This document shows positions 21,152 through 34,310 of a stretch of DNA of 64,000 bases, piece by piece (within the stretch, counting starts at the first letter, position 1; the number at the start of each line of letters is the position of its first letter). A model generated the notes under the pieces. That model made no database searches and had not been told where the DNA came from. It saw only the letters and a list, made by a program, of their open reading frames with translations. The stretch lies in contig NW_026622875.1 of assembly GCF_023065955.2 (NCBI RefSeq), forward strand, positions 13,557,001 through 13,621,000, in the 5' to 3' direction. A program made the position numbers and the translations under genes. This DNA is from Ursus arctos. Lineage: Eukaryota > Chordata > Mammalia > Carnivora > Ursidae.

Positions 21152-24100
21152 AGACTAAAGCGGAAGGAGCTCTGTGTCTTTCCTGACAACGAAGGGTAGC
21201 CTCCTTTTCTGAAAGGCGATTCAAATCAGAAAAAGACTGTGTTTTTAGATCATTTCTTCTTTGCACAAACCACCACTCTCACTAACGTGACATTTGTAAA
21301 AGGTAAGTCAGATGTTGGCTCTTCCACTTTCCAGTCTGGAAGACAAGGAGAAAAAGCTGGACCCAACTGGTGGTGTTCCTCCATCCACACCCGCTCTTCA
21401 GAAACACAGGACCAAATTGCTCCCCATCACGACCTCAAAATCTACTCTTAGGTATTAACTTGCTTTACTTGTCCCTCTGCCCCTCTTCTGGATGGCAGCC
21501 ATTGGTCTCCGTACCCCTGTGGAGTCAGAACTGCTTTCATTTGCAGAAGAAATTATTGCTGGAGACCTCACCTTTGCTAGCTGGCTCTCTACTGAGATTG
21601 CACGATTTCACAGAAAATTAGTGCCTACACCTGCAAAGCTGTGGCTTTCCCACCCACATTTATCATCTTTCAAGACTCCTTAAAGAAGGAAATGATCAAT
21701 TTATCACTCTGTAGAGGAAATGGAATGCCTCTAATATTTGTCATCTATAAGAGAGTTTAAAGATGACGTGCTCGCTTTCTGGAAATGCTGGCCATTACTT
21801 TAAATGGAATTGAAATTCTAATTTATTATTTCCCAAAATACAATCTTAGTGATAATAGGAGAATGTATCAGAGCTTTTTTTTTTTTTCACCCTCGAGGAC
21901 ACGTTTGCACTGAAACCCCTGGTCCCCTGGACTCCCACGGATCCTGGCAGGATGTTCCCACCCCTAAAGGCATAGTCAGCTTCAGGGCCAGCCAGGGATG
22001 AAGAGGCAGCTTTCTTGTTGGCTGTGACCTTTGTTCCCTATATTGTAAGGGCTGGAGGAGAGAGGCATCCAATTCTGCAGCTCCAGACAGCTGCCAGAGG
22101 ACAGTCATGAGTGTGCAGTGTCTAGCACATTACAAATGTTTGTTAATTGACTGGTAATTCATTGTGTGACAGTCCTATAACTCAGCTATCCTTTTCAGTC
22201 AGGGATTAACTCAGTAATCAGTCATTACAGGGGAAAAAATATTACAGTACCAGCCAGATGGCAGGACAATCAAACACATAAAGGAAAATGGCTGGTCTCT
22301 GGGGAAGAAGCAAAGCAGCAAAACCTGGGTCCTGTGCCTGGTTACGTTCCAAATTCTAGCTGGAGCACGTCTTGGCAGGCTTTCCTACGTCTAGTGTACT
22401 CTAACCTTTCTTATGAGCCGGAGCAGTGTTGGTCAGATGAACAGGTGAGCCATCTGTCCCAATGGCCCCCGCTGAGTTTGGACTCCTGGTATGCCTGGAT
22501 CACTGGGAAAAGGAAGAAGGAAGCGTGCAGGCCTGATCCTAGCATTTGTGAGGCCTTGAGCAAGAGTATTAATGAAAGCCCATCTACCCCATGTCCAAAC
22601 ATTTAAAAGTTATGAGCTAATAAACTATTCAATGGGACACGTTTTATCCTTCTGCCTTGACAAACATCTCCCCGTAAGGACCTGGAAGGCCAAATTCACA
22701 TTTAGAATTCTGGACCCAAATGTGGTGATGGAGGACAGCTGGCCCCTGTCTGTCCATCTCCCTCCCCTTGCTGGCTTCCACCCACACTGTAATGGGCCTC
22801 AAGTATACACGTGTGGACACTCGCCTGAGCATGCAAGCTCAGACCATGCCCTTGAAATAGCTGGCCCTGAAGTCTCTGCAGCACCAGCCACAAAGTCTGC
22901 CCTTGGGAGGACTGACCCGAGGAAGATTAGCTGCACATGCAGTCCTGGAAATGTGCTCAGAGCTGTGTGGGGAGGGAATTCCCAGGTCCTGGGAGTATGG
23001 TCTGGAATGTGGGTCAGGGACTGAAGATGGGCTCATCCCATTGACTTCAAGGATTCCTCCTTGTGGGAAGGGGTCTTTCTAGAAGAGAGAGAGAGCAGCA
23101 CCCTCCAAATGTGGGAGCCACAGCACAAGCCCCTTGCTGGGGACTAAAGGACATATTAGAAAAGTGCTAAGCCCTATTTCCACCATCACCCCCATCCCTT
23201 ACACACCTCTCTCTGTGTGCCTAGTAGCCAGGCCACAAAGAGAAGATACATTTCATGTATATCTTTTGGTTCGTAAGTTGTAGTTATCCTTGGTCCCACA
23301 TCTCTTTTAGAGCCATGGACAGAGAGAAGCAAAGATATCCTAATATCACAGTGAGTGGTTTCCCTTCGCATCTCTTCATAGTCATGAGGGTGGCAGAAAC
23401 TCAAGCTAGGTCACTATGCTCCGTCTCTGAAACAACAAGGGTGACCTCATGGTCAACTCCAGAATCCAGAGCAGAATCCCAGACCATCCTCTCAACTACT
23501 GGACCATGCACTCTGTTTTGGGAGCTCGCACGCTTGGATGATTAGCTATGGTGAAAGGCTGTGAGTCTGAAGATACCCCAAACAACCTTTACTTTGGGAA
23601 TTTGAAATACAGTCTCACTATGATGCTGTCTCCTTAACAAAGTAGTACCTTTAAAATATTTAACAACTTGAAAAGGAAACCGAGCTCGAATTTTCCTTTC
23701 AAGCACTAAGGAAATACAGTGTTTCGCTTCTGTCTGAAATTCACCATCTCCTCAGACAAAGAAGGCTCTTTTGGTAAAAGCAATGGCATTTTCTCCACAA
23801 TTTTCAAATAAAAGATAAAGAGAAAACAGCATTGCAGCCTTTTTGTTGGATCTAACAAGAAAGGAATAATACGGTTTTGCCAGGGGAGAGCCCTGGTTTT
23901 AAGTTCAGAATACAAAAATAGGCTGACAAATTTTACAAAAGAATATTCTCAACGACTGCTCTGAGGCCAGCGAGAAGTGAAGTTTCAAGAAAACTAGATC
24001 ATTTGATTATTTGGGGGTATATTAGGATGACAATCAGGCTGATGGGTCAATCCTATGAGAAATTCTAAAATAGAAGAAATGTGATTTCTCCTTCCCTGCT

Positions 24101-24370
24101 CACCCCACCCCTCAGCCCTTACCCTCACACGATCCATTCTCTTCCTCTATCTCAGCCCAAACCTGGCCTTTGGGAAAAGAATGGGGCCATCATTTGCATA
24201 CAGCTTCTCATGTCCAGACCACTCTCCCCACACAGTCCAGCATCCCTTCACTCGGCTGACTTTTCCTACAGCTACTTCCAAAGAACCTTCCATGATGCTA
24301 TCTATCCTCTCAGTACCAGCCACCTGTACCTCCCTAGCTATTACATAAACTCACTGCAATGGGTTTATAA
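21152..24370. other. CLRN1 intron 2, unassigned
   Basis: No coding exon recognised. A 150-codon open frame at 22572-23024 has no family resemblance. There is a poly-T run at 21876-21888. Confidence 0.4.
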
Positions 24371-24379
24371 TTGTCTAAC

Positions 24380-24960
24380 CTGTCCGATTATACTGTTAGA
24401 GGAGAAACCATATCCATTTCCTATAACGTTTAAATCTCCACCAGTGTGCCCGTGGTTGGCACCTAACAAGTCGAATCCAGTAAATGAATGAGTGAATTAA
24501 TGAATGGGAACTTAAGCCACTATATTGCTGTTCCCAGGGTGTTTGAATTACAGCAAGGGAAGAGCAAAAAGCACTTACCCCTCCTAAAGGAGTCGTAAGC
24601 CTAATGGGAGAGTATTTGGAGGAACAAGGCGCTGTGATGCACTCTGTTTTGGGGGGCCTATCTGATACAGTCAGGTTTTTTTGGTGTGTGGTGGGGCGGG
24701 ATAAGGGATTATGGTAAGGACTTGCGAGAGGAAAGGAATACATAAAATTCATAGGAATAGCTACCAATTAGTAAGCATTTATATGTCAATTCTAATAACA
24801 ATTGCTAATTGGGCATCATCTTTATTATCCACATTTTACAGGTGAGAAAATTGAGACTTGGAGATTAAAATTGCCCAATCTCACAGAGTAAGTGGAAGAC
24901 TCAGGGTCTGAATCCAAAGCAGTCTGCCCTAAGTCAGAAGACCAGCTCACCAAGTCTCCT
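24380..24960 (+). repeat. L2-like tail and MIR-like SINE fragments
   Basis: 24380-24500 resembles an L2 3' end ('gtggttggcacctaacaagt', 'aaatgaatgagtgaattaat'). 24750-24935 has the MIR order 'ttttacaggtgagaaaattg' then 'ctcacagagtaagtgg'. Confidence 0.5.
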
Positions 24961-26069
24961 ATTAGCTGGAACCCCAGTGTGGTGGCTTGGGATCAACACT
25001 AGCTGTAGAAGTCCTTGGATCCTGGCTCTCCACTGTGTTCCCGATCTTGCCGCCTGCTTCGGCCCCCTGTGCCATCCACCCATCTGGGGGTCTCCCATTC
25101 TCCATCTGCAGTGAGAGAGGGCCTATCAGAGTTTCCAGGCACCACTCAGTATGGAGTGCCTCTGTCCTGCAGAGAGCTCACCCCAGACCTCAGCTGTACC
25201 AGTTAAGTTTAGATTAGGCTACCAATGAGTGGTAAATGAGGGGGAAATAATAATAGTGGACTAAACAAAATATTTATTTTTCTTTCCCATAAAAGCCTAG
25301 AGTTTGAAATCCAGGGTTGGTCTGGTAGTTCCAGGTGTCTGGGATCCAGACTCCTCCTTTCTCGTTTTTCTATAGCACATGGCTTGCATTTCTGAGGCCA
25401 CCTGCTCCAAAATGCCTGCTGCAGCTCCAACCATTGCATCCATATTTCAACTACACGATGGAGGAAGGGGGGAAAGAAAGGGCAGGGCTCTGATACATGC
25501 AGACTTCAAGGAAACGTTCCTGCCCCTACATTCCACTCCTCCTCAAACAATGTAGCCTTTATTCAAGGCAGCCACATGTCTAGGTAAAAATCCCGAGTTC
25601 TGTTAGAAACATGGAGAACAAATACTGTTTGCCTCAACACCTTATCTATGGCTCCCTCTGCCCAGGGACTCCTGTGGGCAGCTGTGGCCAGGTGGGAGCT
25701 GGAGGAGAGGGGAAGTCAAGTAGCCCTTCCGAAAGAAGCCCTAGGCCCTTCCACAAGGGGGCTGTATGACTGACATTTTTCCTATGTGGCCTATGAAGTA
25801 TAGAGAAATTTGTTCTCTTAAAACCACATCATAGCAGTGGCTGTTTTGTAACCTCATTCCAACACTGTGATCTTAAGGTGTCCAGCAATTCAACCTTCTC
25901 ATCACACAGAGAGGAACATCTCCCAGTCTTGGTGAGATCAGCTAGATTCTACCCTCCCCACCCCCACCAAGTCCGCTTCACTCAGAGACATAACCCAGGC
26001 CCTTCCATCCATCAGTTGGAGAATCAGGCTCATGATTACCAATTTGAAATGATATATTTTCGCAGAAGA
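24961..26069. other. CLRN1 intron 2, 3' end
   Basis: No repeat clearly identified. From 25878 the frame of CLRN1 exon 3 is open; the part from 26070 is described separately. Confidence 0.4.
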
Positions 26070-26184
26070 ATGCAAATGAGGACGATGATAAAAGCTTTCT
26101 TCAGTTTGCGCACTGACCCTCTTCCCTGTCCCTTACAATCTGAAAATATTTCTGCCAACACATTGTTTGTTCCTTCTGTTACAG
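26070..26184 (+). CDS. CLRN1: Possible alternative 5' coding extension of CLRN1 exon 3
   Basis: The frame of exon 3 stays open upstream through the splice acceptor for about 300 nt, with Met codons at 25878, 26070, 26076 and 26085. A transcript starting in, or retaining, this stretch would give an N-terminus such as MIKAFFSLRTDPLPC joined to Gly145 onward, about 121-126 residues in all. From memory, the first description of the USH3 gene reported a 120-residue product ending in the same last exon, which fits a start near 26085. Such a form would lack transmembrane segments 1-2. What is seen is only an open frame; use in vivo is inference. Confidence 0.35.
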
Positions 26185-26450
26185 GCTCCTGCGGCTGTCT
26201 TGTCATGATATTGTTTGCCTCTGAAGTGAAAATCCACCACCTCTCAGAAAAAATTGCAAATTATAAAGAAGGGACTTATGCCTACAAAACGCAAAGTGAA
26301 AAATACACCACGTCGTTCTGGGTTGTTTTCATTTGCTTTTTTGTTCACTTTTTGAATGGGCTCCTAATACGACTTGCTGGATTTCAGTTTCCTTTTGCAA
26401 AATCTAAAAACACAGAGACAACTAATGTAGCTGCAGATCTAATGTACTGA
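26185..26450 (+). CDS. CLRN1: CLRN1 (clarin-1) coding exon 3, C-terminal, with stop
   Basis: Terminal coding exon: 266 nt including the TGA at 26448-26450. The acceptor is 'ttctgttacag'. The first two bases complete Gly145, in phase with exon 2. It encodes residues 145-232: the rest of transmembrane segment 3 (GCLVMILFA), an extracellular loop (KIHHLSEKIANYKEGTYAYKTQSEKY), transmembrane segment 4 (about 188-206, FWVVFICFFVHFLNGLLI) and a short cytosolic tail ending AADLMY. Numbering puts Tyr at 176, the site of the Finnish founder nonsense mutation in human, which confirms the exon junction. The open frame continues upstream through the acceptor (see 26070-26184). It is nearly identical to the human sequence as I know it, and no disabling change is visible. 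Confidence 0.96.
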
Positions 26451-26666
26451 AAGGCAAATACTTCTGCAGTCTTCCAAGGAAGGGAGCAGACTTGCTTTGG
26501 TCACTTGGAAATGGTTAATTTTGTCCATCCTTTCAGACGCACAAATTAAAGCACCCAAACCCTCCATGACAATGTTTACAAATGATGTGCTAAGGGTACA
26601 GGCTGGAAAGGAAGGGGAGCAGAAGGAAGGTTTTGGAAGGTTGTTTTACCTGGTGGGAACTGGGTT
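26451..26666 (+). other. CLRN1: CLRN1 3' UTR, proximal part
   Basis: Noncoding sequence directly after the clarin-1 stop codon. A candidate ATTAAA polyadenylation signal lies at 26545-26550; a second ATTAAA is at 27081-27086, beyond the SINE that begins at 26667. I cannot tell which is used, so the true 3' end could lie well downstream. Confidence 0.6.
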
Positions 26667-26886
26667 CTTTTTTTTTTTTTTTTTTTAAGATTTTATTTAT
26701 TTATTTGAGAGAGAGAAAGAGAGAGAGAGTGAGAGCCTGCACAGAAGCATGGGGTGGGGGGCAAAGGGAGAGAGCATCCCAGACTCCCCACTAAGCAAGG
26801 AGCCCTACAACAGGGGCTCCATCTCATGACCCTGAGATCAGGACCTGAGCCGGTGTTCAACCTACCGAACCACCAGGTGCCCCTGA
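26667..26886 (-). mobile_element. CAN-type SINE in CLRN1 3' flank/UTR
   Basis: Poly-T (26668-26687), 'aagattttatttatttattt', a purine-rich body, and the reverse-complemented head 'ccgaaccaccaggtgcccct'. Direct repeats gaactgggtt flank it at 26657-26666 and 26887-26896. It lies 217 bp after the clarin-1 stop, antisense to the gene. Confidence 0.95.
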
Positions 26887-26899
26887 GAACTGGGTTGAC

Positions 26900-27792
26900 A
26901 AGAATGCACAAACTGTTCCACTCTCTGCATATCAAGTATAAACTGTCTGCTCCATCAGGGAGGAGTCAAAAGGTATGAAGACTATATTTTCATACAAATA
27001 CTATCTCTGATATATCCACCCATTTGTTGCCAGAGATAGGAAGAAACAGAGCTGGAATCACTTTCCTAAGATGATAGTGCATTAAATGGGCATTGATAAA
27101 AAGTACCAACATACTTTTTTTTTAAGTTTGTTTAAAGCACAGTCTTATTATCTATTCCTGTTGGTCAAAATTTGCAAACCTCTAAAAGGAAAAAAAAAAG
27201 GAAACGCAGTACTTTCAAAGACATAATTGCCGGGACCACTGAGGAATCATGAAAAATGTTTCTTCCTAGTAAACTTAATGCAAAATGACTCATTGGGGCT
27301 GTTGTTTCTAACTTTAGTGTCTTTAAGCACTAACTCCCAATTATGAAAATTACATTACATTCTGGGATTATGATGGTATCATTGCATCTTGGGTTTTGGT
27401 CTGGCTGTCACAAAGCATGACCCAAGTCCATTTTCTTTTTCCTGAATTATCCATGAAATTCATCTGTAGCTGACCAAAGTCCACAACTGAGCCTGGAATG
27501 GACTCTTCTTCTATCCCGTACCTGTTACCCTCAAGAAAGTACTCAGGAAGAAGCAAGGAGGGACAGAACATACCACCAGGCCCCTCATCACAGCTGCTGG
27601 GTACTTAGGCCCCATACAAGAGGTCCTGAAAGTCCTCATTAAAAAAAAAAAACAAAAAAACAACCTTTTTCCCTTTCAAAACAATTTATAAGAAGCAAAT
27701 GACTATTTGTATCCCTGGTAAGTAACTTGCTCTGATGGTGATCTGTGGTCCACAGTTTCCAGATGCCTGTCCCCACGCCTTCATTCAGGAAA
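26900..27792. other. Likely distal CLRN1 3' UTR or flank
   Basis: AT-rich noncoding sequence with no repeat recognised. A candidate ATTAAA is at 27081-27086. An interrupted poly-A run sits at 27640-27661. The CLRN1 transcript end may be in this interval. Confidence 0.35.
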
Positions 27793-27807
27793 TATACCTG
27801 GAGAATT

Positions 27808-27999
27808 TTTTTTTAACATTTATTTATTTATTTATTTTTAGCGGTGGGAGGGGCAGAAGGAGAGGGCGAGACAGAATCTCATGCAGACTCCACACTCAGT
27901 GCAGAGTCCGATGCAGAGCTCCATCTCAAGACCCTGACATCATGACCCGAGATGAAACCAAGAGTGAGACATATAACCAACTGAGCCACATTGCGCCCC
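27808..27999 (-). mobile_element. CAN-type SINE with target-site duplication
   Basis: Reverse orientation: 'aacatttatttatttattta', then the head near 'aaccaactgagccacattgc'. Direct repeats atacctggagaattt flank it, at 27793-27807 and 28000-28014. Confidence 0.93.
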
Positions 28000-28014
28000 A
28001 TACCTGGAGAATTT

Positions 28015-31000
28015 CTAGAAGACCACAAGCCAGTCTAGTGATGAAGGGGATGTTTATTTCAGCACAGGCCAGTGGAGCCGGTGCTGGAAGTCTTCATGCA
28101 ACCGTTAAACACAGAAGCGTTGGTAGCTGGGAGCGGGCAGGAAGGCACAAGGACCTTCCCCGCCGTGGGTAATTGGCCTGAGATCCCGGAAGGCCAGGTC
28201 CCCACATTCTCATTTGACCTCCCTCTCTTCTCAGAGGTTTGAAAAACTTCTAACACCAAGCTTTCTTCTTTAGAAAACAAGTCCCTGGTTGTTCTCTATT
28301 CTGTACAAAGAGAAAACTCGGAGCAGCAGCTGAAAATCTAATGAGAACCTAATAGGCAAACTAACAATAGTCCCTGGATGGGAAGTAGAGGCAGGGCTGC
28401 TGGTCCCTGCAAATTGTGCCGCACACAAAAATAAAACAGGATTCAATCTGGGTCCTTGGAAGAGTGCACTCATGTTGTCTCCCTCTCGTTTCTCAGATGA
28501 AATGTGTGGTCACAGTGGCCTGAGTAACCTTTAGAAGAGGGATCTGGACAGGACTTCTCTGTGGCTCTATGAGGATCAAAGGCGCCAGGGAATGGCACTC
28601 ATTATGCGGTGTCCGACCTCCCTCCCCAGGTGGCAGCCAGCAGTCTCACATTCTCCCGGGGACGCGGGGCCCCCTGCTGGCTCCAGGGCTGCAAACACAT
28701 CTCCACAGTGGGTCTGTCGGGGCTCCTTTCCACGTGTGGACAGACGCCCTCAGCTCAGAGAATATCAGTGCTCACCACGCTGGGGGAAAGGATGGGAAGG
28801 AGCTAGGAAAGCCGTCCCAAGTCCTTCGGGGTACACCCTGCACTGAACATGCAAGACATGTTCACTGCTGTGGAAGGAAGCTTCTGGACTAAGTGCAGCT
28901 TGGGTGGGCTACAAGGAGGAGGAGGGCACCTCACCTCTCTCGCTTTGCAGTCCACCAGAGGTCTTTTGCTCTCGTTGGTCCCATCTGCTCCTTCAGAGCA
29001 GCTGCTCTCAAGTCACTTTGCAAGCATTCAAGGCTGATCAGTCTGGCTGGTGGCTTACACATTACACAATCTTAGGACAACTGTTCCCCTCCCCCTCTGC
29101 CGATTTTCCGGGACAGGCTTGGGCGGGGGTCATGCCCCCTCCCAACTCTGGTGGAGGGAGGCTGGGTTTGCCCTGGCAGGAGTGGGGTGCACCAGCTTCG
29201 AAGCAAGCATGACTTGCCATTAAGGTGTCCGGACCATTTACTGATGGAAACCTGAACAAGAGGTACGAGAGATGCTCTGGGAGGTAGGGGGCAGGGAGCT
29301 TTAACCTCTCTCTCGGTTGTCCTCAACCTCTCCCCTTCCAGTAAGATCCAGTACAGGTAAAACTGTGGTTTTACCAAACAAACAAAACAAACAAAAATGT
29401 TTGTTCCAGACCAGTCCCAAGCCATCTGCCCTGTTTTTCTAACTGCTTTGCTGTCCCTGGTCCCTTCTATTTAGATGTTTAGAGCCTGCACCGTCTGCGT
29501 GCTCAGTGTTTGAACTGGTGGCACGCCAGTTCTGAAGCCCGTTCAACGTGGCAGTCATTCCTGGCTCAGGGCTGATGGCTGGTTCGGCAGATAAGTCCCC
29601 TTCTCCAAGTGACAAGGGACAAAGCAACGTGGGTCAGTTTCGAGAAACAGACACCTGCTCCTTAAAACTAGAGAGAGAAAGGCTGGGCAGGCATGGGGCC
29701 CTGGATTCTGGGATGAAATTCCCCCTCAGGAAACACCCTGAGATAAAATGCTCCTAAAAATGTTACTGTAAATTTAATAAATGTATACTCTGATTTATAG
29801 ACATTATGACCACTCCCCCACAACTCCCCCTGAGATAACCAGATACACCTGCAGTGTCACACCCAGAGCTGGGACTTACTGGCCCTATTGGGAAAGTCTG
29901 AATGAGTCTGAGGCTGAGTGGGGGACGACCCAAGTCAGAAATCTCCAGAGTGTTTCCTGCAGAGCCTAAAGGACAGTATTAGACAATGGTTGTAGAGACC
30001 CTGTGGGAATAGCTGTGCTGTGAAAACCAGCCAACAAATAAAAGGCAAGTGTCTTAAAGGATTATGTTTCTTTGCTAAAATCTTGATGTGAGGGGTTTCG
30101 ATCTGCTCTCAGAGTGAACAGAATGGTAGATGTGTCCTCCCCCGTGAGCCGTGAATCTAATTCTGGAGGGAGTGAGACCTGGGGCTCCCACTAGCCTCTG
30201 TCACCTCTGTCCTCCAATAGGCTTTGTAAGCAGGTGCACAAAGTGGTGGCCTAGGTCTCTCAAGTATCTGAGCGCATGCCCTACGGAAACACGCAGTCTC
30301 CGTGCTCACAAGCAGCTCACCAGCACCCCCCGCCCTAGCCCCAACACCTGCCTTCTCCTCCGGTTCGGATTTGCCAGGGACTGTCCCTATCCAAAAAAGT
30401 GTATTGTATCTAATTCACAGGCATGGATTCCAGGATGCCACAACTCACCAATTTGCACTTAAATGGCTACCTTTCCATTTAGCCAAGTGTAACAAAGGAT
30501 GGTGTGTGCTGCACATCCCAGGCCAGAAACCCCAAGAGAAGCTGGCGTGCACACTTACTTCCTGCCACGTAGGTGCCCTCTTTGCCCTCTGCTCCTCTGC
30601 TGTCACCCTCTCCCCCTGACTCTCTGTAGCAGACAAATGCTATGAGTTCTCCACCACATTCTTCTTAGGCACACAGCCGAGCCACGTTTCCCAGCCTCCT
30701 TTGCAGCTGGGGTCACGGGAGAGTGTCTGGACGGATGGGACACAGGCTGACGTGACTCATGCCACTCGCAATCCTGGCCCTGCAGAACCTTCTATACAGT
30801 CTCCAGATCCGTCCTCACCTGCTCCTGCAGCTTCGGAGCTCAAGGGGTCCGGATGGCGAGCCTACAGCCCAGAGGCAGGCCTCGTGACCTGCACTGCAGT
30901 GTGCCCAGAGTGGTAACGAAACTTTCTGGCAAGCCGCTGAGTTTGGTTATTTGTTGCTGCAGCTTAGCTTAACTTAGCCTGGCCAACAGGGCCCTCCTTC

Positions 31001-34000
31001 TAGCAAAGCTCTTCTCCCTCATGCCAAGAAAACACTTCTCTAGGCCTCTTGAGTGGTAGCCTAAGGCCAGGAGCTCCCTCCACCACCACCACCACCACTG
31101 AGCTCTTCTGGGTGTCACTGTCCCTCAAGAAGCTGTGGCCGGTGGCCCCATGACCCACCACCCACTGAAATAAAGACCAGAGAGTGAATCTTCTGCATAA
31201 ATATCTAAAGAGGAAATGAACACTTCGCTTATGCTGATAGCCTTCAGGATTCTTTCCAAATGACAATTAATAAACCCTTTTTCATCCATTCAAAACCATT
31301 TTATCTTGCATCTACAATGGATCTCGCTGTGTATAAGGCACTGAGGATTGTGGGGGAGGAAAAGTAAAAAGAATGAGAAAAAAAATTGAAAAAATCTTTT
31401 GTTGAGAGCAGAGAAGAATATCTTTCAAGACTCTCCATCCTTATTTTCTTTTTAAGGTTTTAATTTATTATTAAAGACAGAGTTTTTAAGTTTGCCAATA
31501 AAAAACCCCAAACTAATCCAGTGACATTCCTTGACTACGTTAATTTCCAAAAAAAAAAAAAAAAATCAACAATTATCCTAGAGTTTCAATTTTCACAATA
31601 CGGTGAAGAACTGTCTACCTAATTAAAGAATGCCAAATAAAGTTCTTTAACGTGTCTGTAAGAGTGGGGAGGGCGGTTCCATCACCATGTAGGTTTGGAG
31701 GTATCACCTGGGTGGCACTTAGTCAGGCAGCCATTTCCCCCCCACACATCACTAGTTCCCCTCACTTTCTCCCTCCTGAGGGGTCAGGGTATTTGGAGGA
31801 GGAATATTCTACAGTACTGGGTCAGACAAAGCCTTAGTGAAGTCTTGAGGCCCAGAATAGCATCCCTCCTACAGGTCTCTTGGTGGGCGACCTGCTCCCT
31901 GCTGCCATCTTGGGCTTCCCCTAGACAGCAATGAGGATGAGAACTGCGCACTAACTCAGTTTCCCCAGTGTTCTCTGGCACTGGAAGAAGACGGTGCCTG
32001 CCCCAGCACAGATTCCAGGTTTAATCTAGGAGTACCTCCTCTCCTCCTCCCACCCATCCCCAACCCTAGGAATTTTCTAGCTAGTTTGGAGAAAAAAGCA
32101 AACATATTCTACAGGAATATCTCGGACTCTGTTTCACACCTAAACTAGTGACTATTGAACTTAACACCACTTTTTAAGTTCACCATAGCCACCCCTTTTC
32201 CCCAAAGCTGATGTGTTGGACCGGGCAGAGGTCTCTGGAGTACAGGTAAAGAAATGAAGTGAGCATGGGGGAGCATAAAAACACGGCAGACAGAAACAGT
32301 GAAAAATATCCATCCACACACATCGGCACTAAACTAGAAGCTCTTTGCTTCAGATTTTTTTTTTTTTTTTTTACTTCTTACCGCACTTCATAGCTGTTCC
32401 CCCCCAATATGCTTGCTATTTCCTTTTTCAAATACATAAATATAAAATCTATTTATTCCATATCAACTAATCCTCTCTTCTTTACATCAAAGGAGAGAAA
32501 ATCTTCCTATTTTACTTAGTATCTTGATCAGGGAGCATTTAATAAGAGAAACAAAAACCCACTTAAAACATCTTCAGCAAGAAGCAGGAAAGTGAGAGCA
32601 AGAGTGCATGGGGGCGGGGAGAGAATGAGAGTCAGAACGTGCAGTCCAGTCCCTCAGGATCCACTCCCTCGAGCAGACGCCCACCTGCGCTCCACACAGC
32701 TGAGGTGAGGGAGGGATGAGTCACAGCTGCAGGGAGGGCAGGGCATGGGGGGTGCACGCATGTGTGTGTGTGCACGTGCGTGTGTCAGGGGAGTTCTAGC
32801 AGAAGAGCTTGTGAGTTTGAGAGGTACCCCAAAACTACCCACCATGGCTGGTTATGTGTTTCTGCATCTTACATATTAATCTTTACTCCTAGGAGTCTTT
32901 TTGTCTAGTTTCTTGCTTTATGACTGACCATCAATCCTAACCCATTTCCCTGTTTTCTAAAATCAGAGAGAGGACAGAGACACATTGAGAGAAAGGCCTG
33001 GAGACACAGCCTAACTTTTCTCTGTGTATCTCATTCACAGATATCCCAGTTGACTGAACAGTACTTCCTTTGAAAAAAAAAGAAAAAAGCACTTGATTTT
33101 TACTGACTAGGCAAAGCAGTTTCATTTCTAGATTTCTTCATGCTACTCAAACATGACAGAATGTTTTCATCCTCCTCTGGTGTTCCCTCACTTCACAGAC
33201 CCCTCTGGCCAAACCTGCACGTACACAAGAAGCTGGGTGAGCAAAATGGCCTGAGCTGAGAGTGTTCTGATTAAGTTTACAAACACACATTTCTCTGCAA
33301 GAAGCTAACGTCAAGCCTTCTTATCTCCCTCCTGCCTTGCTTCCAGCTCTTCTGTGAGTCACATTAAAGTTCTTTATCTCATGAAACACAGGCGAGATCG
33401 ATAGCCACAGCTTTCCTGTGTGTTTACTGTCTGCTGCATAAAGCTGCAGGGCCTGACTTACCATGGGCATCCTCGCCCCGAGCTATGGCAGACAGATGTA
33501 GTATGAACTGACGAAGACTCACCATTCCCTTCAGGGTGACAGCTCTCCTGGCCTCGTCGTGGGGCATTTTGCTTGTTAAAGTAATCCCACCGCTCAGCCA
33601 CAGAGTATCCTGTTTTGGGGAGATTCTTCGAGAAATGTCCTTCTGGTCTTAGTATTAGGATTCATTGTGCTTGTTCTAAAGAGCCGTGGTTGTTTATTTG
33701 TTTCAATGGTATCGTCACCCACTGTAGGTTAGTCACTGAAAAGCCAAGGCCGCATCTGTGGCTCACTCGTTGCTGTGTCTAGGATTGCAAGGGTGCATGT
33801 TGTATCCTCATAACTAGCCTTATTACTGCTGGGTTTTTGGGTTCCAATGCTTTTTAAAATTGTCTAAAGTTCCTTTTACTTCTTCTACTTCCATTTTAAT
33901 CTTGATGAATTAATTGTATACTAGTTTATAAGTTGCTTTAAGTTTTTTAGAACAAAGTGGCATATAAATTTACAAATCCAAGACTGTTCATCATCTTAGG

Positions 34001-34050
34001 ACTAGAAGGCCATTAAGGAGAAATGTAAATAAAACATAACCCCATCCTTA
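28015..34050. other. Intergenic between CLRN1 and MINDY4B
   Basis: No exon recognised despite several 100-codon open frames in GC-rich stretches (28.5-30.6 kb). An AATAAA is at 28430-28435. There is a small (CAC)n at 31080-31098, poly-A at 31551-31565, poly-T at 32356-32372, and a short (GT)n at 32761-32772. Confidence 0.4.
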
Positions 34051-34265
34051 GGGCACCTGGGTGCCTCAGTTGGTTGAGGGTCCAACTCTTGATTTTGGCT
34101 CAGGTCATGATCTCAAGGTCATGAGACTGAGCCCCTGGTCAGGCTCTGTTCTGGGTGTGGAGCCTGCTTGGGATTCTCTCTCTCCTCTCCCTCTTCTCCT
34201 CTGCCAACCCACATGCTCATGTTTATCCACACACACTCTCTCCCTCTCTCTCTCTTTCAAAAAAA

Positions 34266-34268
<3 letters not shown>
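34051..34268 (+). mobile_element. CAN-type SINE
   Basis: Head 'gggcacctgggtgcctcagt', a CT-rich tail 'ctctccctctctctctcttt' and a short A run that passes into a TA microsatellite. Confidence 0.92.
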
Positions 34269-34300
<32 letters not shown>

Positions 34301-34310
34301 ATATATATAT

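Noticed and set aside
22572..23024. 150-codon open frame on the + strand
   Set aside because: No recognisable family, no convincing splice sites, and it lies in an intron. GC-rich chance frame.
27735..28172. 145-codon open frame on the + strand
   Set aside because: It is made largely of an antisense SINE (27808-27999).
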